Assembly (NCBI RefSeq): GCF_040438885.1
Contig: NZ_CP159218.1
Coordinates: 2,108,001 to 2,172,000 of the forward strand
Length of the DNA stretch: 64,000 bases
DNA from: Nakamurella sp. A5-74
GTDB taxonomy: Bacteria > Actinomycetota > Actinomycetes > Mycobacteriales > Nakamurellaceae
Direction: 5' to 3'
Shown here: positions 47,119 through 54,968 of the stretch, piece after piece
How the letters are laid out: every line of letters begins with the position of its first letter
Numbering within the stretch: the first letter of the stretch is position 1
Notes under the pieces: generated by a model
What the model saw: only the letters and a program-made list of their open reading frames with translations
What the model was told of the DNA's origin: nothing
Database searches by the model: none
Position numbers and translations under genes: made by a program

Positions 47119-48020
47119 CGGGTCCCTCCGAAGGGCAGTCGCGGATCGACCGTCTCGTGCTCCCAGCGACTGCGTACCCAGCCGTGCGCCGGGTCGTCGG
47201 TGATCAGCCAGGCGCGCTCCGGTCCGGGTCCGGCCATCACGTTCAGGTAGTACAGGTCGTACCCGGGGGGCGCGGTCGACGGTCCGTGCCAACCGTGCGG
47301 GATCAACACCACGTCGCCGGTGCGGATCTCGGCGAGCACGTCGAACGGTCGGTCGTCTGTGCCGTAGACCCGCTGGTAGCCGATCGCTGCGGCGCTCTGC
47401 GGCGCTCCGTCGACGGCGGCGAGTTCGTAGTAGTAGATCTCCTCGAGCTCGCTCTCGACACCCGGGAGGTGTTCGTCGTGCTTGTGCGGTGGCCAGGACG
47501 ACCAGTTGCCGGCGGGGGTGAGCACCTCACAGGCGATGATGGACGCCGCCTGCAGGGTCGCCGGCGTGCCGAAGTTGCGCACCTCGCGGGAGGCGACACC
47601 GGTGCCGCGCATCTCGACCGGAACGTCGTCGGCGTCGATCCGATGCGGCTCGGGGACGGCCCGGCCGGCCGGGACGACCGCGAACGGTACAGCGATCCGG
47701 GCGGGTTTGTCGGCGGTCATCCGGACCCGGGATCCCGGTGGGGCGTAGACGATGTCGGTCGCTCCGGCGAACACGTCGGCGCGGCCCTGCAGGGTCCACT
47801 CCAACGCGTCGACGGAGACGGTGCAGCCCCCGCTGAGCGGCACCACCAGGTACTCCCGATCGTCGGTGTCGAGTTCCCTGGATTCACCGGCGGCCAGGTC
47901 TGCCACCAGCAGACCCGTGTGGTGCCAGTCGGCGCCGTCGGGCTCGATCCTGGTCTGCCAGCCGTCGCCCGCGGTGCTGCCGGCCGGTCGGACCCACCGG
48001 CCCTGGCTCTGTGTCGTCAT
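47115..48020 (-). CDS. iolB: 5-deoxy-glucuronate isomerase (IolB)
   Basis: This 301-aa bicupin converts 5-deoxyglucuronate to 2-deoxy-5-keto-gluconate. The active-site cupin shows WSSWPPHKHDEH near 164-175 with metal-binding His residues, ELEEIYYYE near 182-190 with the metal Glu, and IPHGWHGPSTAPPGYDLYYL near 237-256. The length and the ending are typical. It lies between the aldolase-like gene and iolD with 4-nt overlaps at both ends. Confidence 0.93.
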   Translation of the reverse strand: MTTQSQGRWVRPAGSTAGDGWQTRIEPDGADWHHTGLLVADLAAGESRELDTDDREYLVVPLSGGCTVSVDALEWTLQGRADVFAGATDIVYAPPGSRVRMTADKPARIAVPFAVVPAGRAVPEPHRIDADDVPVEMRGTGVASREVRNFGTPATLQAASIIACEVLTPAGNWSSWPPHKHDEHLPGVESELEEIYYYELAAVDGAPQSAAAIGYQRVYGTDDRPFDVLAEIRTGDVVLIPHGWHGPSTAPPGYDLYYLNVMAGPGPERAWLITDDPAHGWVRSRWEHETVDPRLPFGGTR

Positions 48021-48931
48021 GCCGTCCTCCCGTTGGTGGTTCCGTGGACCAGCCCGGCGGCGACGTCGACGGCTGCGCCGACATCGCCGTCTGGTGGATA
48101 GAGCAGTGCCCGTCCGACGATCAGGCCGCGGACCGGATCGATCGCCAGTGCGGCGCCCCACGCGGCGTAGGTCTGCTCCGGGGAGGTGGTCGGATCGCCG
48201 CCGAGCAGCAGGGTCGGCAGGGTCGTGGACGCCATCACCCGCTCCAGCTCCGGCACCACCGGCAACTTCAGCCAGGTGTGCGCGCTGGTGTCGCCCAGCC
48301 CGGAGGCGATCTGCACGGAGCGGATCACGTGGTCGGCGTCCAGCAGGTTGACCACCGCGCCATCCCGGCGGGTACTCCAGAACGGCTCCAGCATGGCCAT
48401 CTTGTCGCGTGCTGCCAGGTCACCAACCGCGACCGCACAGCTCTGCAGCGTCGACAGGGTGCCGACATCAGCGGGGTCGATGCGCAGCAGCATCTTGCCG
48501 CCGTCGAGTCCGGCTGCCTCGATCGCGGCGGCGGTGTACCCGGTCATCCGGTCGTCCAGCTCGAAGGACGCTCCCTGCAAGCCGCCGCGGTTCATCGATC
48601 CGAGCACGATCTTGCCGTCGAGGGCACCGGCCATCAGCAGATCGTCCAGGATGTCGGCGGTACCCAGCACTCCGTCGACACCAGGTCGCGTGAGGGCGAT
48701 CATCAAGCGCTGCAACAGATCTCCGCGGTCGGCCATCGCCATCGGGTCGCCGCCGACGCCGAGTGCGTTGCGCGCACCGTGGTCGGCGGCGACGATCAGC
48801 AGCCGATCGTCCGCCGGTAGCGAGCCGGCGGTGCGCGCCCCCCAGGTCTCCCGGATCGCTCCCGGGGTGCGCAGCCGGGTGCGGGTCAGCGCGGTGACGT
48901 CCAGTGTCGGGATCGATCGCGGAGCACTCAC
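48017..48931 (-). CDS. TIM-barrel aldolase-like protein of inositol clusters (Cgl0159 type)
   Basis: This 304-aa protein matches by eye the Cgl0159-like (beta/alpha)8 family found with iol genes in actinobacteria. It has LLIVAADHGARNALG near 44-58, DGVLGTADILDDLL near 84, KMLLRIDPADVGT near 137-149 and AMLEPFWSTRRDG near 172. It probably replaces IolJ as aldolase for 2-deoxy-5-keto-gluconate 6-phosphate, giving malonate semialdehyde and dihydroxyacetone phosphate. That assignment is inference from context. GTG 48931 lies in the iolC stop (GTGA). Confidence 0.82.
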   Translation of the reverse strand: MSAPRSIPTLDVTALTRTRLRTPGAIRETWGARTAGSLPADDRLLIVAADHGARNALGVGGDPMAMADRGDLLQRLMIALTRPGVDGVLGTADILDDLLMAGALDGKIVLGSMNRGGLQGASFELDDRMTGYTAAAIEAAGLDGGKMLLRIDPADVGTLSTLQSCAVAVGDLAARDKMAMLEPFWSTRRDGAVVNLLDADHVIRSVQIASGLGDTSAHTWLKLPVVPELERVMASTTLPTLLLGGDPTTSPEQTYAAWGAALAIDPVRGLIVGRALLYPPDGDVGAAVDVAAGLVHGTTNGRTA

Positions 48932-49908
48932 CGGCTCACCACCATGGATCCCGCGGTCAGACATTGCTCGACCTCGTCGGTGGTGGGCATCGCGGACGAA
49001 CACTCGAGGCGAGCCGCGACGATGGCGCCGGCCACGTTCGCGAACCGGAGCATCGGCTCCAGCTCCCAGCCCTGCAGCAGCCCGGCACAGATGGCACCGC
49101 CGAAGGCGTCGCCGGCCCCGAGGCCGTTGACCACCTCGACCGGGAACGGCGGCACCGTGACGCGTCCGTCGGCGGTCGCGCCCAACACCCCGTCCGGACC
49201 GCGTTTGACGATGGCCAGCTCCACCCCGCGCTCGAGCAGCGCGTCGGCAGCCCGGTCCGGATCGGTCTCACCGACGGCGATCTCGCACTCCTGCTGATTG
49301 CCGATCGCAACGGTGACATGGCCCAGGGCTGCTGCCACCTGGACGCGGGCTTGCTCGGGCTCGGCCCAGAACATCGGCCGGTAGTCCAGATCGAGCACAG
49401 TGAGTGGCCGCCGACCACGGTGCTCCCAGGCAGCGAAATGCGCTGCGCGACTGGGTTCCTCGGACAAGCCGGTGACGGTCGACCAGTAGATCCGGGCGTG
49501 CCTGATCGCGGCCGCATCGAGTTCGTCCGGGTGGATCTGCAGGTCGGGCGCGGTCGGCTTGCGGTAGAAGTACAGCGGGAAATCGTCCGGCGGGAAGATC
49601 TCGCAGAACGTCACCGGGGTCGGCAGACCCTCGACGGGACTGACGAACCGGTCGTCGACCCCGAACCCCCGCAGCGCCTGGTGGACGTACTCACCGAACG
49701 GATCGGCGCCGGTCCTGGTGATGACCGCGGTCCGCAGCCCGTGTCGCGCGGCGGCGACTGCGACGTTGGTCGCGCTGCCGCCCAGGAACTTCCCGAACGT
49801 CTGCACCTGCGGCAGGGGAACTCCGATGTCCATCGGGTAGAGGTCCACTCCGACCCGCCCGATCGTCAGGACGTCGAAAGGTGGTGCGGCACTGTCGACA
49901 GCGGTCAT
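48928..49908 (-). CDS. iolC: 5-dehydro-2-deoxygluconokinase (IolC), PfkB family
   Basis: This 326-aa sugar kinase phosphorylates 2-deoxy-5-keto-gluconate. It starts with VLTIGRVGVDLYPMDIGVPL near 13-32, a characteristic IolC opening. GKFLGGSATNVAVAAARHG near 39-57 is PfkB motif 1, and NGLGAGDAFGGAICAGLL near 268-285 is motif 2 with the catalytic Asp. It overlaps both neighbours by 4 nt within the iol operon. Confidence 0.93.
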   Translation of the reverse strand: MTAVDSAAPPFDVLTIGRVGVDLYPMDIGVPLPQVQTFGKFLGGSATNVAVAAARHGLRTAVITRTGADPFGEYVHQALRGFGVDDRFVSPVEGLPTPVTFCEIFPPDDFPLYFYRKPTAPDLQIHPDELDAAAIRHARIYWSTVTGLSEEPSRAAHFAAWEHRGRRPLTVLDLDYRPMFWAEPEQARVQVAAALGHVTVAIGNQQECEIAVGETDPDRAADALLERGVELAIVKRGPDGVLGATADGRVTVPPFPVEVVNGLGAGDAFGGAICAGLLQGWELEPMLRFANVAGAIVAARLECSSAMPTTDEVEQCLTAGSMVVSR

Positions 49909-50816
49909 CGACTGCTCGCGGCAGTCAGGTCGTCGGCGATCTGCGCGAGGTGCGCGAGGCTGCGGCGGACGTCCTCGACCGGACCGCCGGACCCGGGATC
50001 GCCCGCCAGGATGGTGTCCTGCTCCAGCACATACCAGCCGGTGTAGCCGCGGGACTCCAGCGCGGAGACGATCCCGGCGATCCCGACGTCTCCGTCACCG
50101 AGCGGCCGGTACATGCCGTTGCGAACGGCGTCCGTGTAGCTGACCTCGCCTGCCCGGACCCGCGTGGCCCAGGTGGCGTCGACGTCCTTGAGGTGGGTGT
50201 GCGCGATCCGATCGGCGTGCTCGCGCACCAGTTCGGCGGGGTCGGTCCCACCGATCATCAGGTGCCCGGTGTCCAGGCACAGACCGATCGCGGCGCCGTC
50301 GAGCACCCGCTGCACGTCGTCGTGGGTCTCGACCATGGTGCCGACGTGCGGGTGCAGTGTCGACAACACGCCCGCCTCGGCGGTGACAGCGGCGATCGCG
50401 TCCAGCGAGGTGACCAGTCGCACCCATCCGGCGGCATCGAGCGTCGGTCGCTCGTCGTACCCCTCCCGGCCGGTGGCCGCGGCGAGCACCATGGTGCCGG
50501 CGCCTGCGGCGAGGAACCCTTCGAGCTCACGCCGGATCTGGGGGAGCGGATCGTGGTCCGGGTCGTGCAGGATCGCCGGCACGAAGCCGCCGACCGCTGC
50601 CAGAGCGTTGGCGCGCAGCACCTCTGCCTTGGCAGCGGGTTCGGTGGGCAGGAATCCGTCCGGACCGAACTCGGTCGCCTTGACGCCCACGTCCCGCATC
50701 TGGCGCAGCACGGCGTCGGGTTCGTACTGCCACCCCCAGTCCGGCACCTCGCATACGCCCCAGGAAATGGGCGCGGCGGCGGCCCGGTCGAGAATGCCGG
50801 GAGCGGCCTGGGTCAT
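49905..50816 (-). CDS. iolE: IolE-like inosose dehydratase (sugar phosphate isomerase/epimerase fold)
   Basis: This 303-aa TIM-barrel protein has PISWGVCEVPDWGWQYEP near 16-33, typical of IolE. VLSTLHPHVGTMVETHDDV near 150-168 and GLCLDTGHLMIGGTDPAEL near 177-195 are metal-binding His/Asp/Glu segments, and LGDGDVGIAGIV near 239 follows. IolE dehydrates 2-keto-myo-inositol to the dione used by IolD. The related IolH/IolI isomerase families share the fold, so the exact member is less certain. No Shine-Dalgarno is present. The start instead lies at the end of two tandem ATGA-coupled mini-ORFs. Confidence 0.85.
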   Translation of the reverse strand: MTQAAPGILDRAAAAPISWGVCEVPDWGWQYEPDAVLRQMRDVGVKATEFGPDGFLPTEPAAKAEVLRANALAAVGGFVPAILHDPDHDPLPQIRRELEGFLAAGAGTMVLAAATGREGYDERPTLDAAGWVRLVTSLDAIAAVTAEAGVLSTLHPHVGTMVETHDDVQRVLDGAAIGLCLDTGHLMIGGTDPAELVREHADRIAHTHLKDVDATWATRVRAGEVSYTDAVRNGMYRPLGDGDVGIAGIVSALESRGYTGWYVLEQDTILAGDPGSGGPVEDVRRSLAHLAQIADDLTAASSR

Positions 50817-50866
50817 GCGGTGCTCGATGTCATGCGGTGCTCGATGTCATGTGGTGCTCGATTCGG
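50814..50866 (-). repeat. 17-bp tandem repeat creating coupled mini-ORFs before iolE
   Basis: Units at 50814-50830 and 50831-50847 are identical, and a third at 50848-50864 is degenerate. On the minus strand each identical unit supplies ATG-ACA-TCG-AGC-ACC-GC, so ATGs at 50850 and 50833 both encode MTSSTA. Each TGA overlaps the next ATG, the last being the iolE start at 50816. The rest of the 107-bp gap to iolG is CACCAC-rich on the minus strand. Confidence 0.85.
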
Positions 50867-50923
50867 TGTGGGAGGCAGCGTGGTGGGCGACGGTGTGGTG
50901 GGTGGTGTGGTGGATGACGGGCC

Positions 50924-51928
50924 TCAGGCGTCCGGGACGTCGGACAGCAGGACGGTCCGGCCGGAGCGCCGGGACCTGTCGGCAGCTTCGGCGATCCGGA
51001 AGGCCTGCAGGCCGTCGCGGGCGGTGCACGGGTTGGCTTCCAGGCCCGCGACGACCCGGGTGAAGGCGGTCAGCTCACTGACGTAGGCGGGCAGGAAGCG
51101 CTCCATGAAAGTGGGGTGTGAGGGGCCGACGGGGAAGTCCGTGCCGGGCTCGGCGGAGCGCAGTGCGGTGTGCTGGTCGAGTCCGACGGCGACCGACCCT
51201 GCGCTGCCCAGTACTTCCATCCGCACGTCGTACCCGGCGGCGTTGTACCGGGTTCCGATGACCGTGGCCAACGTGCCGTCGTCCAGGGTGAGGATCGCCG
51301 CCGCTGAGTCGATGTCGTCGGCGTCGCGGAAGAACTGCTCGCCGCGGTTCGCTCCGACGGCGTGCACGCTGATGACCTCGTGCCCGGTGACGAAGCGGAC
51401 GGCGTCGAAGTCGTGCACGTTGCAGTCCCGGAAGAACCCACCGGACATCGGGATGTACGCGGCGGGCGGGGGAGCGGCGTCCCCGGTCAACGCATGGAGG
51501 TGGTGGACGAACCCGAGCTCGCCCGACGCCACGGCGGCAGCGGCGGCCCGAAATCCGACGTCGAAGCGACGCTGGAATCCGATCTGCACGGTGACCCCGC
51601 CCGCCTCAACGTGCCGGACCACCTCGACGGTCCGCTCCAGGGACGCGGCGACCGGCTTCTCGCAGAACGTCGGAATGCCGGCGTCCACCGCGGCGATGAT
51701 CAGGTCGGCATGGGTCGCCGTGGGGGTGGTGATCACCAGCGCGTCGGGTGCGGCAGCGAGCAGGGCCTCGAAGCTGTCGACGTACTCGGCGCCCAGACCT
51801 GCGGCGACCCGAGCACCGTGGTCGGCCACGGCATCGGTGATGAGCACCTGCTCGACCGCGGGAAGGTGCTGCAGGGTGGCTGCGTGGAAGGCGCCGATCC
51901 GTCCGGCTCCGGCCAATCCGATGCGCAT
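50924..51928 (-). CDS. iolG: Inositol 2-dehydrogenase-like oxidoreductase (Gfo/Idh/MocA)
   Basis: This 334-aa protein has an N-terminal Rossmann motif GLAGAGRIGAFHAATL near 4-19. It also has ITTPTATHADLIIAAVDAG near 66-84 and CEKPVAASLERT near 89-100, the EKP signature. GGFFRDCNVHDFDAVRF near 165-181 holds the catalytic Asp/His region of IolG enzymes. It should oxidise myo-inositol (or scyllo-inositol) to an inosose with NAD(P). It is the first catabolic gene after the GntR gene. ATG 51928 follows AGAGGATCAGC, and GTG 51943 is an alternative start. Confidence 0.9.
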   Translation of the reverse strand: MRIGLAGAGRIGAFHAATLQHLPAVEQVLITDAVADHGARVAAGLGAEYVDSFEALLAAAPDALVITTPTATHADLIIAAVDAGIPTFCEKPVAASLERTVEVVRHVEAGGVTVQIGFQRRFDVGFRAAAAAVASGELGFVHHLHALTGDAAPPPAAYIPMSGGFFRDCNVHDFDAVRFVTGHEVISVHAVGANRGEQFFRDADDIDSAAAILTLDDGTLATVIGTRYNAAGYDVRMEVLGSAGSVAVGLDQHTALRSAEPGTDFPVGPSHPTFMERFLPAYVSELTAFTRVVAGLEANPCTARDGLQAFRIAEAADRSRRSGRTVLLSDVPDA

Positions 51929-51999
51929 GCTGATCCTCTTCACTCGTGCGGGACCACGATGGCCCACTGTCGTCCACCGAACCGGACGCTCGGTACCGC

Positions 52000-52020
52000 T
52001 GTCAACACTTTGTCCTGACA
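52000..52020 (-). promoter_or_regulatory. Inverted repeat overlapping a -35 element upstream of iolG
   Basis: TGTCA-N11-TGACA spans this site. Its left end contains TTGACA on the minus strand (52000-52005), a perfect -35 about 72 nt before iolG. The matching -10 is poor (TTCGGT at 18 bp). It lies in the 146-bp gap between the GntR gene and iolG and is a candidate operator for that GntR protein. Confidence 0.45.
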
Positions 52021-52074
52021 TGACCATGCGCGGCTGGACGCCTCCGGCGTGTCGGGATGAACGCCCGTCGGGCG

Positions 52075-52830
52075 TCAGCGTTCGTGCACCAGGACGTCGA
52101 TCGTGTACTGGTCTGCGCGGTAGGAGTGTGAGCCGAACTCGACCGGCGTGCCGTCGGCGGCATAGGCGGAGCGGGTCATGGTGAGCACCGGTGCGTTGCC
52201 GCGCAGCTCGAGCAGCCGGCGCTCCCGCACCGTCGGCACCCGGGCGCCGATGCTCTGCCGGGCAACAGTCGGGCGGATGCCGCGCTCGCGCAGCAGCGTG
52301 TACAGCCCGACGGATTCCAGATCCCGGGAACTCGGTGTCGGGTCGGCGACCAGCGCGGCCGGCAGCCAGTTCTGCAGCACCGCCAACGGACTGGCTTCGG
52401 CGAACCGGAGCCGCACCAGGTGCAGCAGCGGCGTGTCCGGCGGCAGCCCCAGTGCGGCGGCCGCGTCCTGGTCGGTCACGGTGCGGTGGGTCAGGACCGA
52501 TGTCGTCGGAGCACGGTTCTCCCGCACCAGGTCCTCGTGCAGGCTCGTCAGCTCGGCCCTGCGATGGATGACGCGGTTGGCCACCGTCGTCCCGATGCCC
52601 CGTCGCCGGATCAGCAGACCCTGCTGCACCAGTTCGGCGATCGCCTGCCGCACCGTCGGCCGGGAGAGGGTGAGACGCTCGGCGAGATCGATCTCGTTCT
52701 CGATCGCGTCCCCCGGTTGCAGGCGCCCGTCGGAGATCGCGTCGGTCAGTTGCGTTGCCAGTTGTTGGTACAGCGGGACGGCGCTCGAACGGTCGATCAT
52801 CACCTCGTCGGAGATCGTCCTGGCTGACAT
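52075..52830 (-). CDS. GntR-family regulator with UTRA domain (probable inositol regulator)
   Basis: This 251-aa protein has an N-terminal winged helix, residues about 14-84. AVPLYQQLATQLTDAISDG and LTLSRPTVRQAIAELVQQGL contain the recognition helix, and RRRGIGTTVA is the wing. The C-terminal HutC-type UTRA ligand domain spans about 95-245 (LHLVRLRFAEASPLAVLQNW, and the YRADQYTIDVLV ending). Such proteins usually repress the adjacent operon until a sugar or intermediate binds. ATG 52830 follows TACACT by 7 nt, suggesting leaderless transcription. Confidence 0.9.
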   Translation of the reverse strand: MSARTISDEVMIDRSSAVPLYQQLATQLTDAISDGRLQPGDAIENEIDLAERLTLSRPTVRQAIAELVQQGLLIRRRGIGTTVANRVIHRRAELTSLHEDLVRENRAPTTSVLTHRTVTDQDAAAALGLPPDTPLLHLVRLRFAEASPLAVLQNWLPAALVADPTPSSRDLESVGLYTLLRERGIRPTVARQSIGARVPTVRERRLLELRGNAPVLTMTRSAYAADGTPVEFGSHSYRADQYTIDVLVHER

Positions 52831-52837
52831 GCGTCGG

Positions 52838-52843
52838 AGTGTA
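52838..52843 (-). promoter_or_regulatory. -10 element of the GntR gene
   Basis: TACACT on the minus strand lies 7 nt before ATG 52830. No clear -35 was seen. The 192-bp gap 52831-53022 also holds two GCGCTCGTCACCAGCG direct repeats near 52960-53000 but no gene. Confidence 0.45.
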
Positions 52844-53022
52844 GGACCCCCAGCCGAACAGCCGGTGAACTCGAGGAACCCGCACCCGCTCAGTACCTTC
52901 CGCTGGTGAAACGGGCAGCTGCTTGCAACAAGGGCGTCCCGGACACCAGCAACAGCGCTCGTCACCAGCGAGGAGGCCGGCGGCGCGCTCGTCACCAGCG
53001 GGAAGGGCCGGGTTGGGAACGC

Positions 53023-53844
53023 TCAGGCCTTGTGCGCCACGAAGATCGCCGTCCCGGGGAAGATCTCGCCGCGCTCCGGACTCCACTGACCCCAGGTCCC
53101 CTCGAAGCCCTCCGGCCAGGGCGGCTCAACGACGTCCTCCAGTACGAACCCGGCGGCGACCAGCTCGCGGATCCGATCGCCCATCGTGCGGTGATGCTCT
53201 GCGTACGCCGGGACACCGTCGGCGTCGACCTCGACGTAGGGAGCGCGGTCGAAGTACGACTGGATCGCGGTCATCCCCACCTCGCCGGGGATGTCCGGAA
53301 AGATCCATCGCATCGGGTGGTTCACCGAGAACACCCACCGACCACCCGGACGGAGGACGCGGGCCACCTCACGCATCGCCCCGGCCGAATCGGCGACGAA
53401 CGGGATGCCACCGAATGCCGAGAACGCCACGTCGAAAGATGCTGCAGCGAAGGGCATTTCACAGACGTCGGCCTGGACGAGGGGGACCGTGATCCCGGTG
53501 CGATCGGCAGCCGCCTGGCCGTGCCGGAGCATCCCGTCCGACAGGTCGAACGCCACCACCAGGGCCCCGCGCGCCGCCAGCCAACGCGCGCACGGCGCCG
53601 AGCCGCACCCGACCTCCAGCACGTGCATCCCGGCCAGCTCCGCAGCGGGTCCGAGCAGCGCAGCGTCGTCCTCGTGGAGGTTCTCCGGGCACCACACGAA
53701 CTCCGCGTCGCCCAGGAAGCTGCCGTGCTCCTCGTGGTAGGTGTCGGCATCGGCGTTCCACCACCGCAGGTTGGCCCGGCGGGAGGTCGGTTGGTCGGCC
53801 GGCATGATCCGCGGTCGGGTGTCACCCAGGGGATGCTCGCTCAC
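53023..53844 (-). CDS. SAM-dependent methyltransferase, class I
   Basis: This 273-aa protein has motif I HVLEVGCGSAPCARWL near 74-89, the acidic end of strand 2 (VVAFDLSDGML near 96-106), and motif III LRPGGRWVFSVNHPMRW near 164-180. It also has MPFAAASFDVAFSAFGGIPF, a loop common in UbiE/Methyltransf_11 proteins. The substrate is unknown. The length and the Trp-rich opening WWNADADTYHEEHG near 28-41 resemble a conserved actinobacterial group. GTG 53844 is the start. Confidence 0.85.
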   Translation of the reverse strand: MSEHPLGDTRPRIMPADQPTSRRANLRWWNADADTYHEEHGSFLGDAEFVWCPENLHEDDAALLGPAAELAGMHVLEVGCGSAPCARWLAARGALVVAFDLSDGMLRHGQAAADRTGITVPLVQADVCEMPFAAASFDVAFSAFGGIPFVADSAGAMREVARVLRPGGRWVFSVNHPMRWIFPDIPGEVGMTAIQSYFDRAPYVEVDADGVPAYAEHHRTMGDRIRELVAAGFVLEDVVEPPWPEGFEGTWGQWSPERGEIFPGTAIFVAHKA

Positions 53845-53882
53845 GAGGTGTCAGTGTGCCGCACCCCGCAGCCGGCCGGCGC

Positions 53883-53888
53883 TACCGT
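53883..53888 (+). promoter_or_regulatory. -10 element of the PPOX-type gene
   Basis: TACCGT lies 6 nt before ATG 53895, giving a predicted leaderless start, although AGGG also immediately precedes the ATG. Confidence 0.45.
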
Positions 53889-53894
53889 CCAGGG

Positions 53895-54284
53895 ATGGCC
53901 ACCGACCCCGCGGCACTGCCCCCTGCCGCGCTCGACATGTTGCGCGCTCGACACCTGGCAACGCTGACCACCCTGAGGTCGGACGGCTCTCCGCACGTCG
54001 TGCCCGTCGGTTTCTCCTGGGATCCCGAAGCGCTTCTCGTCCGGGTCATCACGAACCGGGCCTCGCAGAAGGTGCGCAACGCCGCGCGCGGAGGTCGGGC
54101 CGCGGTCAGTCAGGTGGACGGCCGGCACTGGATCACCCTCGAAGGACCGAGCCGCGTGGCGACCGATGCGGCGACCGTCGCGGATGCGGTGCGTCGGTAT
54201 GCCGAGCGCTACCGCGAGCCCCGTCCGAACCCGGAGCGGGTGGTCATCGTCATCGAGGTCGATCGGGTGCTGGGCAACTGGTGA
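53895..54284 (+). CDS. PPOX-class F420-dependent oxidoreductase-like protein
   Basis: This 129-aa split-barrel flavin-binding protein contains RARHLATLTTLRSDGSPHVVP near 16-36, the typical first strands. NRASQKVRNAARGGRAAVSQ near 56-75 matches the F420/FMN phosphate-contacting region, and WITLEGPSRV near 81 is the third conserved block. Members reduce substrates with F420H2 or bind heme or biliverdin. The length is standard. ATG 53895 was chosen over an upstream frame from 53856. Confidence 0.85.
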   Translation: MATDPAALPPAALDMLRARHLATLTTLRSDGSPHVVPVGFSWDPEALLVRVITNRASQKVRNAARGGRAAVSQVDGRHWITLEGPSRVATDAATVADAVRRYAERYREPRPNPERVVIVIEVDRVLGNW

Positions 54285-54288
54285 CGCC

Positions 54289-54879
54289 TCAGCCCGCCGA
54301 CCAGGCGGGATCGCGACCGGAGAGCCCCAGAAGGCGGTCCAGCGGCGGGGCGTCCGCGGCGACGTCGACCCGCGGACCGAACGTCTTGCCCTCGCCCTGG
54401 TAGTCGTCGGTGAGCATCGTCGGAGCGAACTCCAGGGACGCATCCAGTCCCCGCGCATCGGGTGACCACGGGTGTCCGGTCGCCGCGGCGAGATCCCAGC
54501 CGTGCATCTGGTATTCCCAGAGGATCATGTCCAGGGCCATCCCGGTGGGCATCCCGGAGTCGCCGATCATCAGCTGTTCCGGCCGGGTGCCCTGCAGTGC
54601 GGTCTCCAGTCGGTCGGCGAGTGCCCGCACCTGGTCGGCGCCGGTGTCGTGCACGGTCACCTTGTCGGGATCGGAGCACCGCCCACCGGGATCGGCGAAG
54701 CCGTCGGTGAACGCTGTCAGCCAGCCGAGCACATGGCTGCGCAGCTCGCTGACGTCGTGCTCGGTGCACGGTGTCGGGGCATGCTCCTGGTCGGCCGGGA
54801 TGGCGTCGAGCACCTCGGCGAGCTGCTGCAGTACAGCGGCGAGATCCGTTGCAGTGGTGTCGCTCTCGTGGTTGGTCAT
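54289..54879 (-). CDS. TIGR03086/maleylpyruvate isomerase N-terminal-like (DinB fold) protein
   Basis: This 196-aa helical-bundle protein has TPCTEHDVSELRSHVLGW near 36-53, with the first metal-ligand His and the sequence typical of mycothiol-dependent DinB-type proteins. EYQMHGWDLAAATG near 122-135 carries the second conserved His-Gly-Trp-Asp. Family members bind zinc and may use mycothiol to transfer or isomerise substrates. Actual function unknown. The ATG follows TAGAGT by 6 nt. Confidence 0.82.
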   Translation of the reverse strand: MTNHESDTTATDLAAVLQQLAEVLDAIPADQEHAPTPCTEHDVSELRSHVLGWLTAFTDGFADPGGRCSDPDKVTVHDTGADQVRALADRLETALQGTRPEQLMIGDSGMPTGMALDMILWEYQMHGWDLAAATGHPWSPDARGLDASLEFAPTMLTDDYQGEGKTFGPRVDVAADAPPLDRLLGLSGRDPAWSAG

Positions 54880-54885
54880 GGCTCG

Positions 54886-54891
54886 ACTCTA
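54886..54891 (-). promoter_or_regulatory. -10 element of the TIGR03086-type gene
   Basis: TAGAGT on the minus strand lies 6 nt before ATG 54879, a leaderless arrangement. Confidence 0.5.
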
Positions 54892-54956
54892 GACGCGCAC
54901 CGGGTGACTCGGCTTGAAGATCTGCGACAGTGTGAGACCGGTCGAGCCACCGCGGC

Positions 54957-54962
54957 TACCGT
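54957..54962 (+). promoter_or_regulatory. -10 element of the AraC-type gene
   Basis: TACCGT lies 6 nt before GTG 54969, the same hexamer and spacing as at 53883. GGAGAG lies between, so a ribosome site cannot be excluded. Confidence 0.45.
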
Positions 54963-54968
54963 GGAGAG

